A DNA stretch of 64,000 nt from Alphaproteobacteria bacterium (GTDB lineage Bacteria; Pseudomonadota; Alphaproteobacteria; Rhizobiales; Rhizobiaceae). This document shows positions 1-8,914 of this stretch, piece after piece (position 1 is the stretch's first letter; each line of letters begins with the position of its first letter). Made by a program: the position numbers and the translations under genes. Under the pieces are notes generated by a model, which saw only the letters and a list, made by a program, of their open reading frames with translations, made no database searches and was not told where the DNA came from. Location of the stretch: contig JANSYK010000003.1 in NCBI GenBank assembly GCA_024742485.1, forward strand, positions 496,001-560,000. The letters are read 5' to 3'.

Positions 1-1
1 C

Positions 2-445
2 ACCATTGCCATGAGCCCCTTTTCCACACTGGTCGAGGTGCTCGGCAATGACGCGCTGCTCAAATACGATGATCCGCAGACCCTATTCGATCAGCGTGAC
101 GAGGTCTGGAGGTCCCTGGCACGCGAAACCGGGCGTTTCGCAACGGCGGATCTTATCGAGAAGCTCCTGGCGGCCGATATCTGGTGCGGCGAGGTCAAGT
201 CGCATCTGGAAGCCTCGAAAGACCCTCAGGTCGAGCACCTCGGCCTGGTGACGAGCTATGATCATCCAAAGGCCGGAACCGTCCGCGTCGTTGGCCCTGC
301 TGTCAAAATGGACCGCACGCCGCCCACCATCGAGCGCCCCGCACCGCTGGTCGGTGAACACACACGGGAAATCCTTGGCGGGCTGGGGTATCAGGACGAT
401 GAGATCGATGCCCTGGCGGCGAAAGGTGCGATTGGGGAGAGTTGA
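2..445 (+). CDS. CaiB/BaiF family (class III) CoA-transferase, C-terminal part
   Basis: The reading frame is open from the first bases of the window, so the 5' end lies outside; about 147 codons are present. Class III CoA-transferases move CoA between carboxylic acids and usually have about 400 residues, so roughly the last third is seen. The end of the fragment has the typical family tail: a VVGPAVKMDRTPP stretch, then a PLVGEHTREILGGLGY stretch that matches the usual 'GEHT..iL..LGy' close. The catalytic Asp region is not in the window, so the substrate cannot be guessed. The stop is followed by about 120 bases and then a tRNA gene on the other strand. Confidence 0.8.
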   Translation, partial: TIAMSPFSTLVEVLGNDALLKYDDPQTLFDQRDEVWRSLARETGRFATADLIEKLLAADIWCGEVKSHLEASKDPQVEHLGLVTSYDHPKAGTVRVVGPAVKMDRTPPTIERPAPLVGEHTREILGGLGYQDDEIDALAAKGAIGES

Positions 446-565
446 CAAGCGGGTGGGTTAGCGCCGGTTGAGGTGCTTTCTATGGAACACCGACGCCCCA
501 ACATTGTGACAGGGCAGCCACCTGAATCAAATTCAAAAAAATCGGGCTTAAGTCATTGAAAATAT

Positions 566-642
566 TGGTCGGAGTGAGAGGATTTGAACCTCCGACCCCC
601 TCGTCCCGAACGAGGTGCGCTACCAGGCTGCGCTACACTCCG
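566..642 (-). tRNA. tRNA-Pro(CGG)
   Basis: The minus strand folds as a 77-nt tRNA with the acceptor stem CGGAGTG/CACTCCG, discriminator A and an encoded CCA. The anticodon arm is CCTCG-TTCGGGA-CGAGG, giving anticodon CGG for proline. The T arm holds GGTTCAAAT. The gene stands alone between the CoA-transferase fragment and the GntR gene. Confidence 0.95.
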
Positions 643-764
643 ACATGGAGCCATTAGAGAATTGCTCCAACCCCGGCCATGCCTGTCGGCCGCGGGCGCA
701 TCGTCACTAATCAGGATTGTGCCGGGCGTCAAGGGGAAGTTTGACCCGAAGACGGCCGGCCGGC

Positions 765-1517
765 TCACAACTCGATGTTCAGCCGCTGGGCGGCGGCGCC
801 GATGTGGTCGCGCATGGCGTTGCGTGCCGCATCCGGGTCACCGGCCGTCAAGGCCTCGAAAATCCTTTGATGCTCGGCAATGGTGAGTTCGACGACGGTT
901 TCCAGCCCATGGGTTTCGCGCACGGTCAGAATTGTCTCGCGCATCTGGTGTCCCAGATAGGTCAGGAAAGTGACCAGATATTCATTGCCTGCTGCTTCCG
1001 CAACAGCGCGGTGGAAATCGAGATCGGCATCGATGCCCGCATCCAGCATCTTTTCCGCGCCGGTCATCTTGCTGAGTGCCTGCTCGATGCGGGCAAGCTG
1101 TGGCTTTGTCCGCCGTTTGGCTGCCAGACCGGCTGCCTCGATTTCCAGTGCCGACCGCAGTTCGAAAAGGCTGCGCAGATTGCCGCTCTGCTGCAACTCC
1201 TCGGCATCAATGCGGATCGCCTGTCTGAGCTCCGGCTGGACGACAAAGGCGCCAAGACCCTGGCGGGATATCACAACGCCGTCCGATCGCAGACAGGCAA
1301 TCGCCTCCCGCACCACGTTACGGCTCACTTCAAAGATCTGCGCGAGCTCATGCTCGCTCGGCAGCTTGTCACCGGGCAGGAACTGGCCGTTGACGATCTC
1401 CTTGGAAATCAGCGTGGCCACTTTCTTGTGCAAGGGCTGATCCCGCCCCAATTGCCCAAAGCGTGGCTTGCCGGGTTTTGCGGCTCCGGACTTCGAGGTC
1501 CCGGTCTTCGCGGTCAA
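765..1517 (-). CDS. GntR family transcriptional regulator, FadR/FCD type
   Basis: A 250-residue protein. A winged helix-turn-helix lies at about residues 28-95 (LPSEHELAQIFEVSRNVVRE), and an FCD effector domain follows with conserved Asp/His positions (DADLDFHRAVAEAAGN and a late AMRDHI). The start codon appears to be TTG, with GGGAG a few bases upstream; no in-frame ATG nearby fits better. It is divergent from the sugar-acid genes starting at 1812, and the intergenic region holds an inverted repeat that could be its operator. It is probably a ligand-released repressor of that operon. The ligand is unknown; a sugar acid or keto-deoxy acid is likely from context. Confidence 0.88.
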   Translation of the reverse strand: MTAKTGTSKSGAAKPGKPRFGQLGRDQPLHKKVATLISKEIVNGQFLPGDKLPSEHELAQIFEVSRNVVREAIACLRSDGVVISRQGLGAFVVQPELRQAIRIDAEELQQSGNLRSLFELRSALEIEAAGLAAKRRTKPQLARIEQALSKMTGAEKMLDAGIDADLDFHRAVAEAAGNEYLVTFLTYLGHQMRETILTVRETHGLETVVELTIAEHQRIFEALTAGDPDAARNAMRDHIGAAAQRLNIEL

Positions 1518-1684
1518 TATGCGCTCCCGTCATCGGTCGGATTGCGTGCAGTCATAAAGGCAATTGGGCGGCGCGGCCACCCGTCATGCTGTCGGCAAAC
1601 ACAATCCCGGGCATCCATCCAGCCTTGAATCCTTGAGCAACTTGCCAAAAGGGTACCTATCCCAAAATAATTTCACTTATAGGG

Positions 1685-1703
1685 TTATCCTACAACCGGA
1701 TAA
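1685..1703. promoter_or_regulatory. Candidate operator of the divergent GntR regulator
   Basis: Perfect 6-bp inverted repeat TTATCC-N7-GGATAA inside the roughly 290-bp divergent region between the GntR gene and the dehydratase gene at 1812. The spacing suits a dimeric FadR-type regulator, but only one copy was seen and binding is inferred. Confidence 0.4.
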
Positions 1704-1811
1704 TATGCCATACACTGCCTGTCTTTAGGGTCAAGCAGATGACGGCGGCAAATGAATTGGCCGCCATGATGTGGAGCTTGATTGGCAACAGACAGGAGTG
1801 AGGTCTGCCTG

Positions 1812-2978
1812 ATGAGCGAATGGGATAACCCGGCACAACTTCCACGGGATGGCATCTTTGTCGGCCGCGTCTGGCAGCCGGAGAAAAACGGGCCATCACT
1901 GGTCGTCCTGCGCGACGGGGATGTCTTTGACCTGACATCGAAATCAACCGCGACAATGGCCGATCTGCTTGAGCTGGACGATCCTGCCGCCCATGCGGGG
2001 CAGGCGACCGGCGCGCGTATCGGCTCACTTAAGGAGATTCTGGCCACGACCGGTGAAGATACCGCATCGGCCGACACCGTGCATTTGCTGGCACCGTGCG
2101 ACCTTCAGGCCGTCAAGGCGTGCGGCGTGACCTTTGCCAATTCGATGATCGAACGGGTTATCGAGGAAAAGGCTGCCGGCGATCCGCAAAAGGCGGTAGC
2201 CATTCGGCAACGTTGCAGTGCCATCATTGGCGACAGTCTTAAGGACCTGAAAGCGGGCTCGGCAGAGGCTGAACGGGTCAAGGCAGCGCTGATCGAGGAA
2301 GATGTCTGGTCACAATATCTGGAAGTCGGCATCGGGCCGGATGCGGAAGTCTTCACCAAGGGGCAACCCATGTCGTCGGTCGGATGGGGGGCATCCGTCG
2401 GTCTCCACCCCATATCGACCTGGAACAATCCCGAGCCGGAGATTGTCCTGGCGGTCAACAGCCGCGGCCAGATCAAGGGCGCCACACTCGGCAATGACGT
2501 CAATCTGCGGGATGTCGAGGGACGCTCCGCGCTGTTGCTCGGCAAGGCCAAGGACAACAACGCATCCTGCGCGATCGGACCTTTCATCCGACTGTTCGAC
2601 GGTCAATATGGCCTGGACGATGTCCGCAGCGCGGAGCTGGATCTGCGGGTCGAAGGCGAGGACGGCTTTGTCCTTGACGGCAAGAGTTCGATGCGTGAAA
2701 TCAGCCGTGATCCGACCGATCTGGTTGCGCAGACCTGCGGGCCGCACCACCAATATCCCGATGGCTTCATGCTGTTCATGGGCACGCTTTTTGCACCGAC
2801 ACAGGACAGGGATGTTGCCGGAGAGGGATTTACCCATAAGATTGGCGACGTCGTCACCATTTCGAACCGGGAACTCGGGGCGCTGCGAAACACGGTCCGT
2901 CTGTCGACCACGTGCCCGCCCTGGACCTTTGGAACCACCGCGCTGATGCGAAATCTGGCATCACGCAATCTTTTATGA
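1812..2978 (+). CDS. Fumarylacetoacetate hydrolase-fold 2-keto-3-deoxy-pentonate dehydratase (XylX-like)
   Basis: A 388-residue protein with the FAH fold in its C-terminal two thirds. As far as I can judge from memory it resembles Caulobacter XylX throughout: GVTFANSMIERVIEE, the WSQYLEVGIGPDAEVFTKG stretch, NNPEPEIVL with the metal-binding Glu residues, GNDVNLRDVEGRSALLL, KAKDNNASCAIGPF and PWTFGTTALMRNL. XylX dehydrates 2-keto-3-deoxy-D-xylonate to 2-ketoglutarate semialdehyde in the Weimberg pathway. The ATG at 1812 is preferred over an upstream TTG at 1782 because the similarity begins after it and GGAG lies upstream. The gene lies just before the matching semialdehyde dehydrogenase. The exact keto-deoxy acid, xylonate or arabinonate type, cannot be decided. 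Confidence 0.82.
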   Translation: MSEWDNPAQLPRDGIFVGRVWQPEKNGPSLVVLRDGDVFDLTSKSTATMADLLELDDPAAHAGQATGARIGSLKEILATTGEDTASADTVHLLAPCDLQAVKACGVTFANSMIERVIEEKAAGDPQKAVAIRQRCSAIIGDSLKDLKAGSAEAERVKAALIEEDVWSQYLEVGIGPDAEVFTKGQPMSSVGWGASVGLHPISTWNNPEPEIVLAVNSRGQIKGATLGNDVNLRDVEGRSALLLGKAKDNNASCAIGPFIRLFDGQYGLDDVRSAELDLRVEGEDGFVLDGKSSMREISRDPTDLVAQTCGPHHQYPDGFMLFMGTLFAPTQDRDVAGEGFTHKIGDVVTISNRELGALRNTVRLSTTCPPWTFGTTALMRNLASRNLL

Positions 2979-3017
2979 CTACTGGCGCTGGTCGCGCCGC
3001 AAACCACAGGATTGACT

Positions 3018-4451
3018 ATGACACTTCATCAAAATCTGATCGACGGCGAATGGGTCTCGGGCGAGGCGATCGCCAATATCAACCCGTCCAACACCAATGA
3101 TGTCGTTGGCGATTATGCACGCGCCAGCACGGCCGACGCCGAACAGGCGATTGCCGCAGCAACGGCAGCCTTTCCGGCCTGGTCGCGCTCGACACCCCTT
3201 GAGCGCCATGCCGTGTTGCGCAAGGCATCGGACGAAATCCTGGCCCGCAAGGAAGAGCTCGGAACCCTGCTGGCGCGCGAGGAAGGCAAAACCCTTCCCG
3301 AAGGCATTGGAGAAACCATACGTGCAGCGCAGGTCTTTGACTTCTTTGCCGGCGAGGCGCTGCGGCTGACCGGCGAAACCGTGCCGTCGGTGCGGCCCAA
3401 TATCGGCATCGAAATGACCCGTTACCCGGTTGGGGTCGTCGGAATCATAACGCCGTGGAATTTTCCGATCGCCATTCCGGCCTGGAAGATCGCGCCGGCG
3501 CTTTGTTACGGCAACACCGTGGTCTTCAAGCCGGCAGACCTTGCCCCTGGCTGTTCCTGGGCCATCGTCGATATCCTGCAGCGGGCAGGATTGCCCAAAG
3601 GCGTGCTGAATCTGGTCATGGGCCAGGGGACGGTTGTCGGTCAGGTGATACTGGACAGCCCGGCAGTCAATGCCCTGACCTTCACGGGATCCGTGCCGAC
3701 CGGCAAACGCGTTGCGGCAGCAAGCGTCGAGCATATGCGCAAGTTCCAGCTGGAGATGGGCGGCAAGAACCCGCTGGTTGTTCTGGACGATGCCGATCTC
3801 GACACGGCCGTCGAATGTGCCGTCAATGGAGCATTCTTCTCCACCGGCCAACGCTGTACAGCGTCATCACGGCTGATCGTCACCGAGGGCATTCACGATG
3901 CTTTCGTTGCCGGCTGCATCAAGCGGCTGGAAAGGCTCGTGATCGACGATGCGCTCAAGGAAGGGTCCCATATCGGTCCAGTGGTCGACCAGAACCAGTT
4001 CGACCAGGATCTGTCCTACGTGCAGATCGGCAAATCCGAAGGCGCCAATCTGGCGTTTGGCGGCGATACGCTCACGCGGGACAATCCGGGCTTCTACCTG
4101 CAGCCGGCCCTGTTCACCGAATGCAGCAACGACATGCGGATCAGCCGCGAAGAAATCTTTGGCCCGGTCGCCGGTGTGATCAGGGTCAAGGACTATGATG
4201 AGGCACTTGCAGTTGCCAATGATACGACCTTCGGCCTGTCCTCCGGCATCTGCACCCAGAGCCTGAAACATGCCACCCATTACAAGGCCAATGCGGAAGC
4301 AGGAATGATCATGGTCAATCTGCCGACCGCCGGTGTGGATTTCCACGTTCCGTTCGGTGGCACGAAAGGATCGAGCTACGGACCGCGCGAGCAGGGGCGC
4401 TACGCCGCCGAGTTCTACACCACGGTCAAGACAGCCTATACCGGCGCCTGA
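3018..4451 (+). CDS. NAD(P)-dependent aldehyde dehydrogenase, probable 2-ketoglutarate semialdehyde dehydrogenase
   Basis: A 477-residue member of the ALDH superfamily. The catalytic Glu lies in LEMGGKNP (about residue 246) and the catalytic Cys in GQRCTASSRL (about residue 279). The Rossmann part includes TPWNFPIAIPAWKIAPAL and FTGSVPTGKRV. Coming 39 bases after a 2-keto-3-deoxy-pentonate dehydratase, it is best read as the enzyme oxidising 2-ketoglutarate semialdehyde to 2-ketoglutarate, the last Weimberg step. The ATG at 3018 follows CACAGG with good spacing; a TTG two codons upstream is less likely. A strong hairpin lies after the stop. Confidence 0.85.
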   Translation: MTLHQNLIDGEWVSGEAIANINPSNTNDVVGDYARASTADAEQAIAAATAAFPAWSRSTPLERHAVLRKASDEILARKEELGTLLAREEGKTLPEGIGETIRAAQVFDFFAGEALRLTGETVPSVRPNIGIEMTRYPVGVVGIITPWNFPIAIPAWKIAPALCYGNTVVFKPADLAPGCSWAIVDILQRAGLPKGVLNLVMGQGTVVGQVILDSPAVNALTFTGSVPTGKRVAAASVEHMRKFQLEMGGKNPLVVLDDADLDTAVECAVNGAFFSTGQRCTASSRLIVTEGIHDAFVAGCIKRLERLVIDDALKEGSHIGPVVDQNQFDQDLSYVQIGKSEGANLAFGGDTLTRDNPGFYLQPALFTECSNDMRISREEIFGPVAGVIRVKDYDEALAVANDTTFGLSSGICTQSLKHATHYKANAEAGMIMVNLPTAGVDFHVPFGGTKGSSYGPREQGRYAAEFYTTVKTAYTGA

Positions 4452-4477
4452 CGCACAGGCATTGCATGCTTTGACAG

Positions 4478-4512
4478 GAAGCGCCGGCGGCAAATCATGC
4501 TGCCGGCGCTTC
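4478..4512 (+). other. Strong intercistronic hairpin
   Basis: Perfect 11-bp arms, GAAGCGCCGGC and GCCGGCGCTTC, around a 13-nt loop. The hairpin lies between the aldehyde dehydrogenase stop and the aldo/keto reductase start. There is no T-run, so an mRNA-stabilising or attenuating structure is more likely than a full Rho-independent terminator. Confidence 0.6.
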
Positions 4513-4551
4513 GCGTTGCCGTACCAAAGTTGATGAATGGAAAGTGTTGAA

Positions 4552-5532
4552 ATGAAAAAGCGAAAACTCGGGAAGTCCGGTATCGAGGTCTCGGAAATCG
4601 GACTGGGATGCTGGCAGTTCGGCGGTGATTTCGGCGCGATTGACGATGCGCGTGCTTTGGCCACGCTGTCGGCGGCAGCCGAAGCCGGCGTGACCTTTTT
4701 CGATACGGCCGACGTTTACGGTGCCGGACACAGCGAGACGCTGATCGGCCAGTATTGTCGGGATTCCGGGGCCCGGCCAACCATCGCCACGAAAGTCGGT
4801 CGGTCCGCCGAGTTATATCCCGGCAATTATGCCTATGAGGATGTCCGGCGGCATCTGGAGGCGTCTGCGAAGCGACTGCAGACGGACCAGATTGATCTGA
4901 TTCAACTTCATTGCGTGCCGACTGAAGTGCTGCGCGATGGCGCGATATTCGATGTGATGAACCGATTGGTTGACGAGGGGATGTGTCGTCACTGGGGCGC
5001 CAGCCTGGAAACCCTGGAGGAAGCCGATATTTGTCTCGGCCAGGAAAACCTCACATCTCTGCAGATCATCTTCAATGTGTTTCGCCAGGATGCTGTCTGG
5101 AAACTGTTTGAACGCGCCAGTGCAGCAAATGTCGGAATTATCGTTCGCCTGCCACTTGCCAGTGGGCTTCTCACGGGAAAATTTGCCGCCGACACCGTGT
5201 TCGAGCCATCGGACCACCGCAACTACAACCGGGACGGCGCGGCCTTTTCAGTCGGCGAGACATTTTCCGGCATTGAACTGGCGACCGGTGTCGAGCTTGC
5301 CAATGAGCTGAAGCGGTTTGTGCCTGACGGATGGAGCCTGGCGGATTTCAGCCTGCGCTGGATACTCGATCACCCGGCCGTCAGTAGCGTGATTGCCGGA
5401 TGCTCGCGCCCGACGCAGGTGGAGGCCAATGCGCGCGTGACCGATCTGCCGCCCTTGTCTGATGACGTGCATTCGGCACTGAAGGCGTTCTACCAACAAA
5501 GGGTTCGCTCGCAGATCCGCTGCCCGGTTTGA
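4552..5532 (+). CDS. Aldo/keto reductase
   Basis: A 326-residue TIM-barrel oxidoreductase. The catalytic tetrad of the family is visible: Asp and Tyr in FFDTADVYGAGHSE, Lys in IATKVGR and His in IDLIQLHCV. The NADP-binding end is seen in SSVIAGCSRPTQVEAN. The start at 4552 is favoured by GGAAAG upstream; an ATG at 4537 is also in frame. The gene is co-directional with the keto-deoxy acid dehydratase/ALDH pair and the sugar isomerase and kinase downstream. It may therefore oxidise or reduce a sugar at C1 in the same route, but the substrate is not visible. Confidence 0.85.
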   Translation: MKKRKLGKSGIEVSEIGLGCWQFGGDFGAIDDARALATLSAAAEAGVTFFDTADVYGAGHSETLIGQYCRDSGARPTIATKVGRSAELYPGNYAYEDVRRHLEASAKRLQTDQIDLIQLHCVPTEVLRDGAIFDVMNRLVDEGMCRHWGASLETLEEADICLGQENLTSLQIIFNVFRQDAVWKLFERASAANVGIIVRLPLASGLLTGKFAADTVFEPSDHRNYNRDGAAFSVGETFSGIELATGVELANELKRFVPDGWSLADFSLRWILDHPAVSSVIAGCSRPTQVEANARVTDLPPLSDDVHSALKAFYQQRVRSQIRCPV

Positions 5533-5625
5533 AAGCAGTTGGAATTTTCGCGGACATAACTTATACGGCTTCCCATTGCCCGCACCCCACCGGCCAGGGC
5601 GCAATGCTTCTGGCCGCAACCAGCA

Positions 5626-6324
5626 ATGGCCGTCGATATGCAACGTTCGCAAGTCAACGAAATCCTGCTCGCCGCAGATGATTACATCCGTTCATTCGGT
5701 TTCCTGTTACCGCCCTTCGCCTATTTCTCGCCGGACGAGATGGTCCGCCGAAAAAGCGAGCTTGAAGGCATCACGGGCGCACGCCTCGGCTGGGACATCA
5801 CCGATTACGGGCAGGGCCGTTTCGACGAAATGGGCCTGTTTCTCTTTACCACGCGCAACGGCTCGCCGGACGATCTGAAGAACGGCACCGGCATGTGCTA
5901 TGCCGAAAAGATCATGATCTCGCGGCATGATCAGATTTCTCCGATGCACCGCCACGTGGTCAAGACCGAGGACATTATCAATCGCGGTGGCGCCAGGCTG
6001 GCGATTCAGATGTATGAAAGTGACCCCGAAGGCGCCCTTGACGAGACGGCTCCGGTCCCGGTGGCGACAGACGGTATCCCCAGAACGCTTGACGCCGGAG
6101 AAATCCTGCTTCTCGAGCCCGGTGAAAGCGTCACACTTCACCCCGGAAACTGGCACAAATTCTGGGGCGAGGGGGGTGATGTCCTGATTGGCGAGGTTTC
6201 GACAGTCAATGATGACCTCACCGACAACATCTTCCAGGAACCGATAGGCCGTTTTTCCGACATCGAGGAAGACGTTGCACCGGTGCACCTTCTGGTCTCC
6301 GATTACGACCGGTGGCTGGCATGA
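5626..6324 (+). CDS. D-lyxose/D-mannose isomerase-like cupin protein
   Basis: A 232-residue protein of the D-lyxose isomerase family (Lyx_isomer). The metal ligands expected for the cupin site are present: two His and a Glu in SPMHRHVVKTEDIINRGG, and a further His in LHPGNWHKFWGEG. Known members interconvert D-lyxose with D-xylulose and D-mannose with D-fructose. Its stop overlaps the start of the PfkB kinase by four bases (ATGA), so the two proteins are made together and the kinase probably phosphorylates the ketose product. The start is uncertain: ATG at 5626 or 5638, neither with a strong ribosome-binding site. Confidence 0.85.
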   Translation: MAVDMQRSQVNEILLAADDYIRSFGFLLPPFAYFSPDEMVRRKSELEGITGARLGWDITDYGQGRFDEMGLFLFTTRNGSPDDLKNGTGMCYAEKIMISRHDQISPMHRHVVKTEDIINRGGARLAIQMYESDPEGALDETAPVPVATDGIPRTLDAGEILLLEPGESVTLHPGNWHKFWGEGGDVLIGEVSTVNDDLTDNIFQEPIGRFSDIEEDVAPVHLLVSDYDRWLA

Positions 6325-7250
6325 TCGTCTGCTGCGGCGAAGCCCTGATCGACATGTTGCCGCGCAACCTGCCGGACGGCAGCGAGGTGCTTTTGCCCGC
6401 TACCGGCGGCGCGGTCTACAATACCGCCATTGCCCTGGGACGGCTGGGCGTCGAGACCGGCTTTTTCTCGGGGCTGTCCACCGACATGTTCGGGCGAATG
6501 CTGGAATCCGATCTGGAAGCATCAGGTGTCGATGCCTCCTACTGCGCTCGTTCTGCCCGGCCGACGACGCTCGCCTTTGTCGAATTGACCAATGGCAATG
6601 CGCGCTACACGTTTTACGATGAACGGACCGCCGGGCGTATGCTTGATGTGGCTGATTTGCCCGATTTGAACGATCGTATCGAGGCGTTGCATTTTGGTGC
6701 TATCAGCCTGATTCCCGAACCCTGTGGCGGGGCCTATGAGGAATTGATGCGGCGCGAGGCGGCCCGGCGCGTGATCTCCTTCGATCCCAATATCAGGGCA
6801 AATTTCATTCAGGATGAACACAGCCACCGGGCGCGCATGCGGCGGATGATCGCCAGCAGCGACATCATCAAGGTGTCGGACGAGGATCTGGCCTGGATCG
6901 AGCCGGAGAAATCCGCACCGGAAGTCATGTCGGAGTGGATCGCCCAGGGGGCGTCAATTGTCGTCATGACAATGGGTGCAGAAGGCGCACGTGCCATTTT
7001 CCGGGGTGGAGAGGTCGACGTACCGGGTGTGCCGGTCGACGTTGTTGACACGGTCGGTGCCGGTGACAGTTTCGATGCCGGATTTCTGGCCGGATTGAAA
7101 CAGCAGAACCTTCTGGCCAAGGAAGCGCTTCAGACGATCGGCCCCGATGCGTTGAAAGAAGCGCTTGGTCTTGCCGCCACAGTGGCGTCCGTCGTCGTCT
7201 CGCGTGCCGGAGCCAATCCGCCGTGGAAACGGGAATTGCGAACCAACTGA
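6321..7250 (+). CDS. PfkB family carbohydrate kinase (fructokinase or 2-keto-3-deoxygluconate kinase type)
   Basis: A 309-residue ribokinase-fold kinase. The N-terminal substrate side shows the glycine-rich TGGAVYNTAIALGRLG, and the C-terminal PfkB signature with the catalytic Asp is DTVGAGDSFDAGFLAG. The ATG at 6321 overlaps the stop of the isomerase gene (ATGA), which shows translational coupling. Two roles fit. After a mannose/lyxose isomerase, a ketose kinase is expected. Beside a glucuronate pathway ending in 2-keto-3-deoxygluconate, a KDG kinase would complete the route. Sequence motifs alone do not separate these. Confidence 0.87.
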   Translation: MIVCCGEALIDMLPRNLPDGSEVLLPATGGAVYNTAIALGRLGVETGFFSGLSTDMFGRMLESDLEASGVDASYCARSARPTTLAFVELTNGNARYTFYDERTAGRMLDVADLPDLNDRIEALHFGAISLIPEPCGGAYEELMRREAARRVISFDPNIRANFIQDEHSHRARMRRMIASSDIIKVSDEDLAWIEPEKSAPEVMSEWIAQGASIVVMTMGAEGARAIFRGGEVDVPGVPVDVVDTVGAGDSFDAGFLAGLKQQNLLAKEALQTIGPDALKEALGLAATVASVVVSRAGANPPWKRELRTN

Positions 7251-7579
7251 TATTTGTGTCCGTGAATTCTTTTTCACCACAGGATTCAACCTGAAGTGGG
7301 CCAGCAGGCCAAATTGGCCTCGAGTTTATAGCCTTTGACCGGTCCTTGCTGTTATATTGTCGACGATTCGTGTGGGCAAATGGCTCCGATATTTGCGTTC
7401 TGAGTGTGGCAAGGCCAGCGTTTTTCTGCGTTGCGCCTTGGATTGTTTTCAGTGTTTGAGTTGAGTCGAAAGGACCTGACCGCACGGGCGGGCGTGCGGT
7501 GCGGCAGGTTTGCACGGACTACCGGTTCGGCAGTGATCCGATTGTTCCCGCCATAAGTACGCCTGGGAAGTGGGGGAAA
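7251..7579 (+). other. Intergenic region before the MFS gene with a perfect palindrome
   Basis: These 329 bases hold no convincing gene. A near-continuous palindrome, AGGCCAA-A-TTGGCCT, lies at 7306-7320 and may be an operator. A ribosome-binding site GGGGGA at 7572-7577 serves the MFS gene. An in-frame extension of the MFS frame to 7499 lacks a good start. No clear sigma-70 promoter stands out. Confidence 0.5.
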
Positions 7580-8872
7580 ATGGCCGACAAAACAACGACA
7601 GAGCCCTCGCGGCAGAGTCTTGTTCTCGTGCTTTTGGTTCTGGGCCTGGTCAACCTGGTCAATTATATGGACCGGGTCCTGTTTTCACTCATGGTGGAGC
7701 CCGTCAAGGCGGAGCTTGATCTGTCCGATGGCCAGATGGGCTTGCTGGGCGGCTTCGCGTTTGCAGCGGTCTATGCGGTGCTGGGCCTGGTCGCCGGGCG
7801 CATAGCGGACAGCAGAAACCGGGTCCACCTGATCGGTGCCGCCCTCACGGTCTGGAGCGCCGCGACAGCGGCATGCGGGCTCGTCAATAACTTTGTCCAG
7901 ATGTTTGCGAGCCGAATGCTCGTTGGCGCCGGCGAAGCCGGATGCGTGCCGGCCGCACAATCATTCATTTCCGATGTGGCGCCGGCCAAGAACCGGGCGT
8001 TCATGATTTCCGCCTTTACCGGGATCGGCACGGTCGGAACGTTGATTGGCCTGATTCTGGGCGGCATTCTGATCGAACTGATCGGCTGGAGAATGACATT
8101 TGTGGCATTTGGCGTGTTCGGTTTTGTCCCGCTGGTCATCCTCCTTGTTGCACTGCGTGAGCCGCGTACGATCCGCAACGTTGCTCCGCCCACTGCGGTC
8201 ACCTGGAAACAGGATGTCAGCGAGATGCTGAAGCGGCGGGAAATACAGTTGTTGCTGATTGGTATTCCCCTGATCTACACGCTTGCCGGTGTCGGCACCT
8301 GGATCCCTGCGTTTTTTCAGAGGACCTACGGCATCAGCACGGAGGATTTTTCAAGGGTCGGCGGCGCCTATTTGGGGATCGGATTGATCCTTGGGACCTT
8401 TGCCGGCGGGTTCATTGCCAACAAGCTCGTTGCCCGTGATATGCGGTGGGAATTCTGGTGGTCGTCACTGGCTTGCAGCCTGTCCCTGATCCCCTTGTTG
8501 TTGGTTTACTTGAGCGGCAATATTGATCTGGCCTATCTTGGATTGTTCGGCGCATTCTTCCTCGCCGGAACCAGTTTTGGCCCTTCTATGGCCTGTATGC
8601 ACACCATTACCAAACAATCTGTCCGGGCAACCGCAGTCGCTTCAATGGTCTTTACGACATCGCTCATTGCCTATGGTGGCGTTCCGGCGCTGATCGGTGT
8701 GCTCAGCGATATCTTTGCCGCTTCCGGCGCCGACGTTGCCGATGGCACGTCGCTGAAATATGCGCTGATCGTCAGCATGGCGCTGCCGCCCATCGCCAGC
8801 ATCTTGTTCTTGATGGCGTCCGGCAGGGCCTTTGCCGACGGACAGTTGCAGGATCTCGAAGGCAGCACGTAG
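7580..8872 (+). CDS. MFS transporter
   Basis: A 430-residue inner-membrane protein with about 12 hydrophobic segments. Segment 1 holds NLVNYMDRVLFSLMVEP, and the loop between segments 2 and 3 has the MFS motif GRIADSRNR. GAGEAGCVPAAQSFISDV marks segment 4-5, as in the organic-anion/Spinster-like branch. The ATG at 7580 follows GGGGGA at good distance. Placed between a sugar-acid operon and the glucuronate cluster, it may import a sugar acid by proton symport. It is convergent with the hydrolase gene that ends at 8915. Confidence 0.85.
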   Translation: MADKTTTEPSRQSLVLVLLVLGLVNLVNYMDRVLFSLMVEPVKAELDLSDGQMGLLGGFAFAAVYAVLGLVAGRIADSRNRVHLIGAALTVWSAATAACGLVNNFVQMFASRMLVGAGEAGCVPAAQSFISDVAPAKNRAFMISAFTGIGTVGTLIGLILGGILIELIGWRMTFVAFGVFGFVPLVILLVALREPRTIRNVAPPTAVTWKQDVSEMLKRREIQLLLIGIPLIYTLAGVGTWIPAFFQRTYGISTEDFSRVGGAYLGIGLILGTFAGGFIANKLVARDMRWEFWWSSLACSLSLIPLLLVYLSGNIDLAYLGLFGAFFLAGTSFGPSMACMHTITKQSVRATAVASMVFTTSLIAYGGVPALIGVLSDIFAASGADVADGTSLKYALIVSMALPPIASILFLMASGRAFADGQLQDLEGST

Positions 8873-8914
8873 ACTGTCTGCTGATGCCTGTTTTGCCGGC
8901 AGGCTCAGCTCTGC

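Noticed and set aside
2979-3851. Open frame of 290 codons antisense to the aldehyde dehydrogenase
   Set aside because: No recognisable domain, and the sense gene has both catalytic residues.
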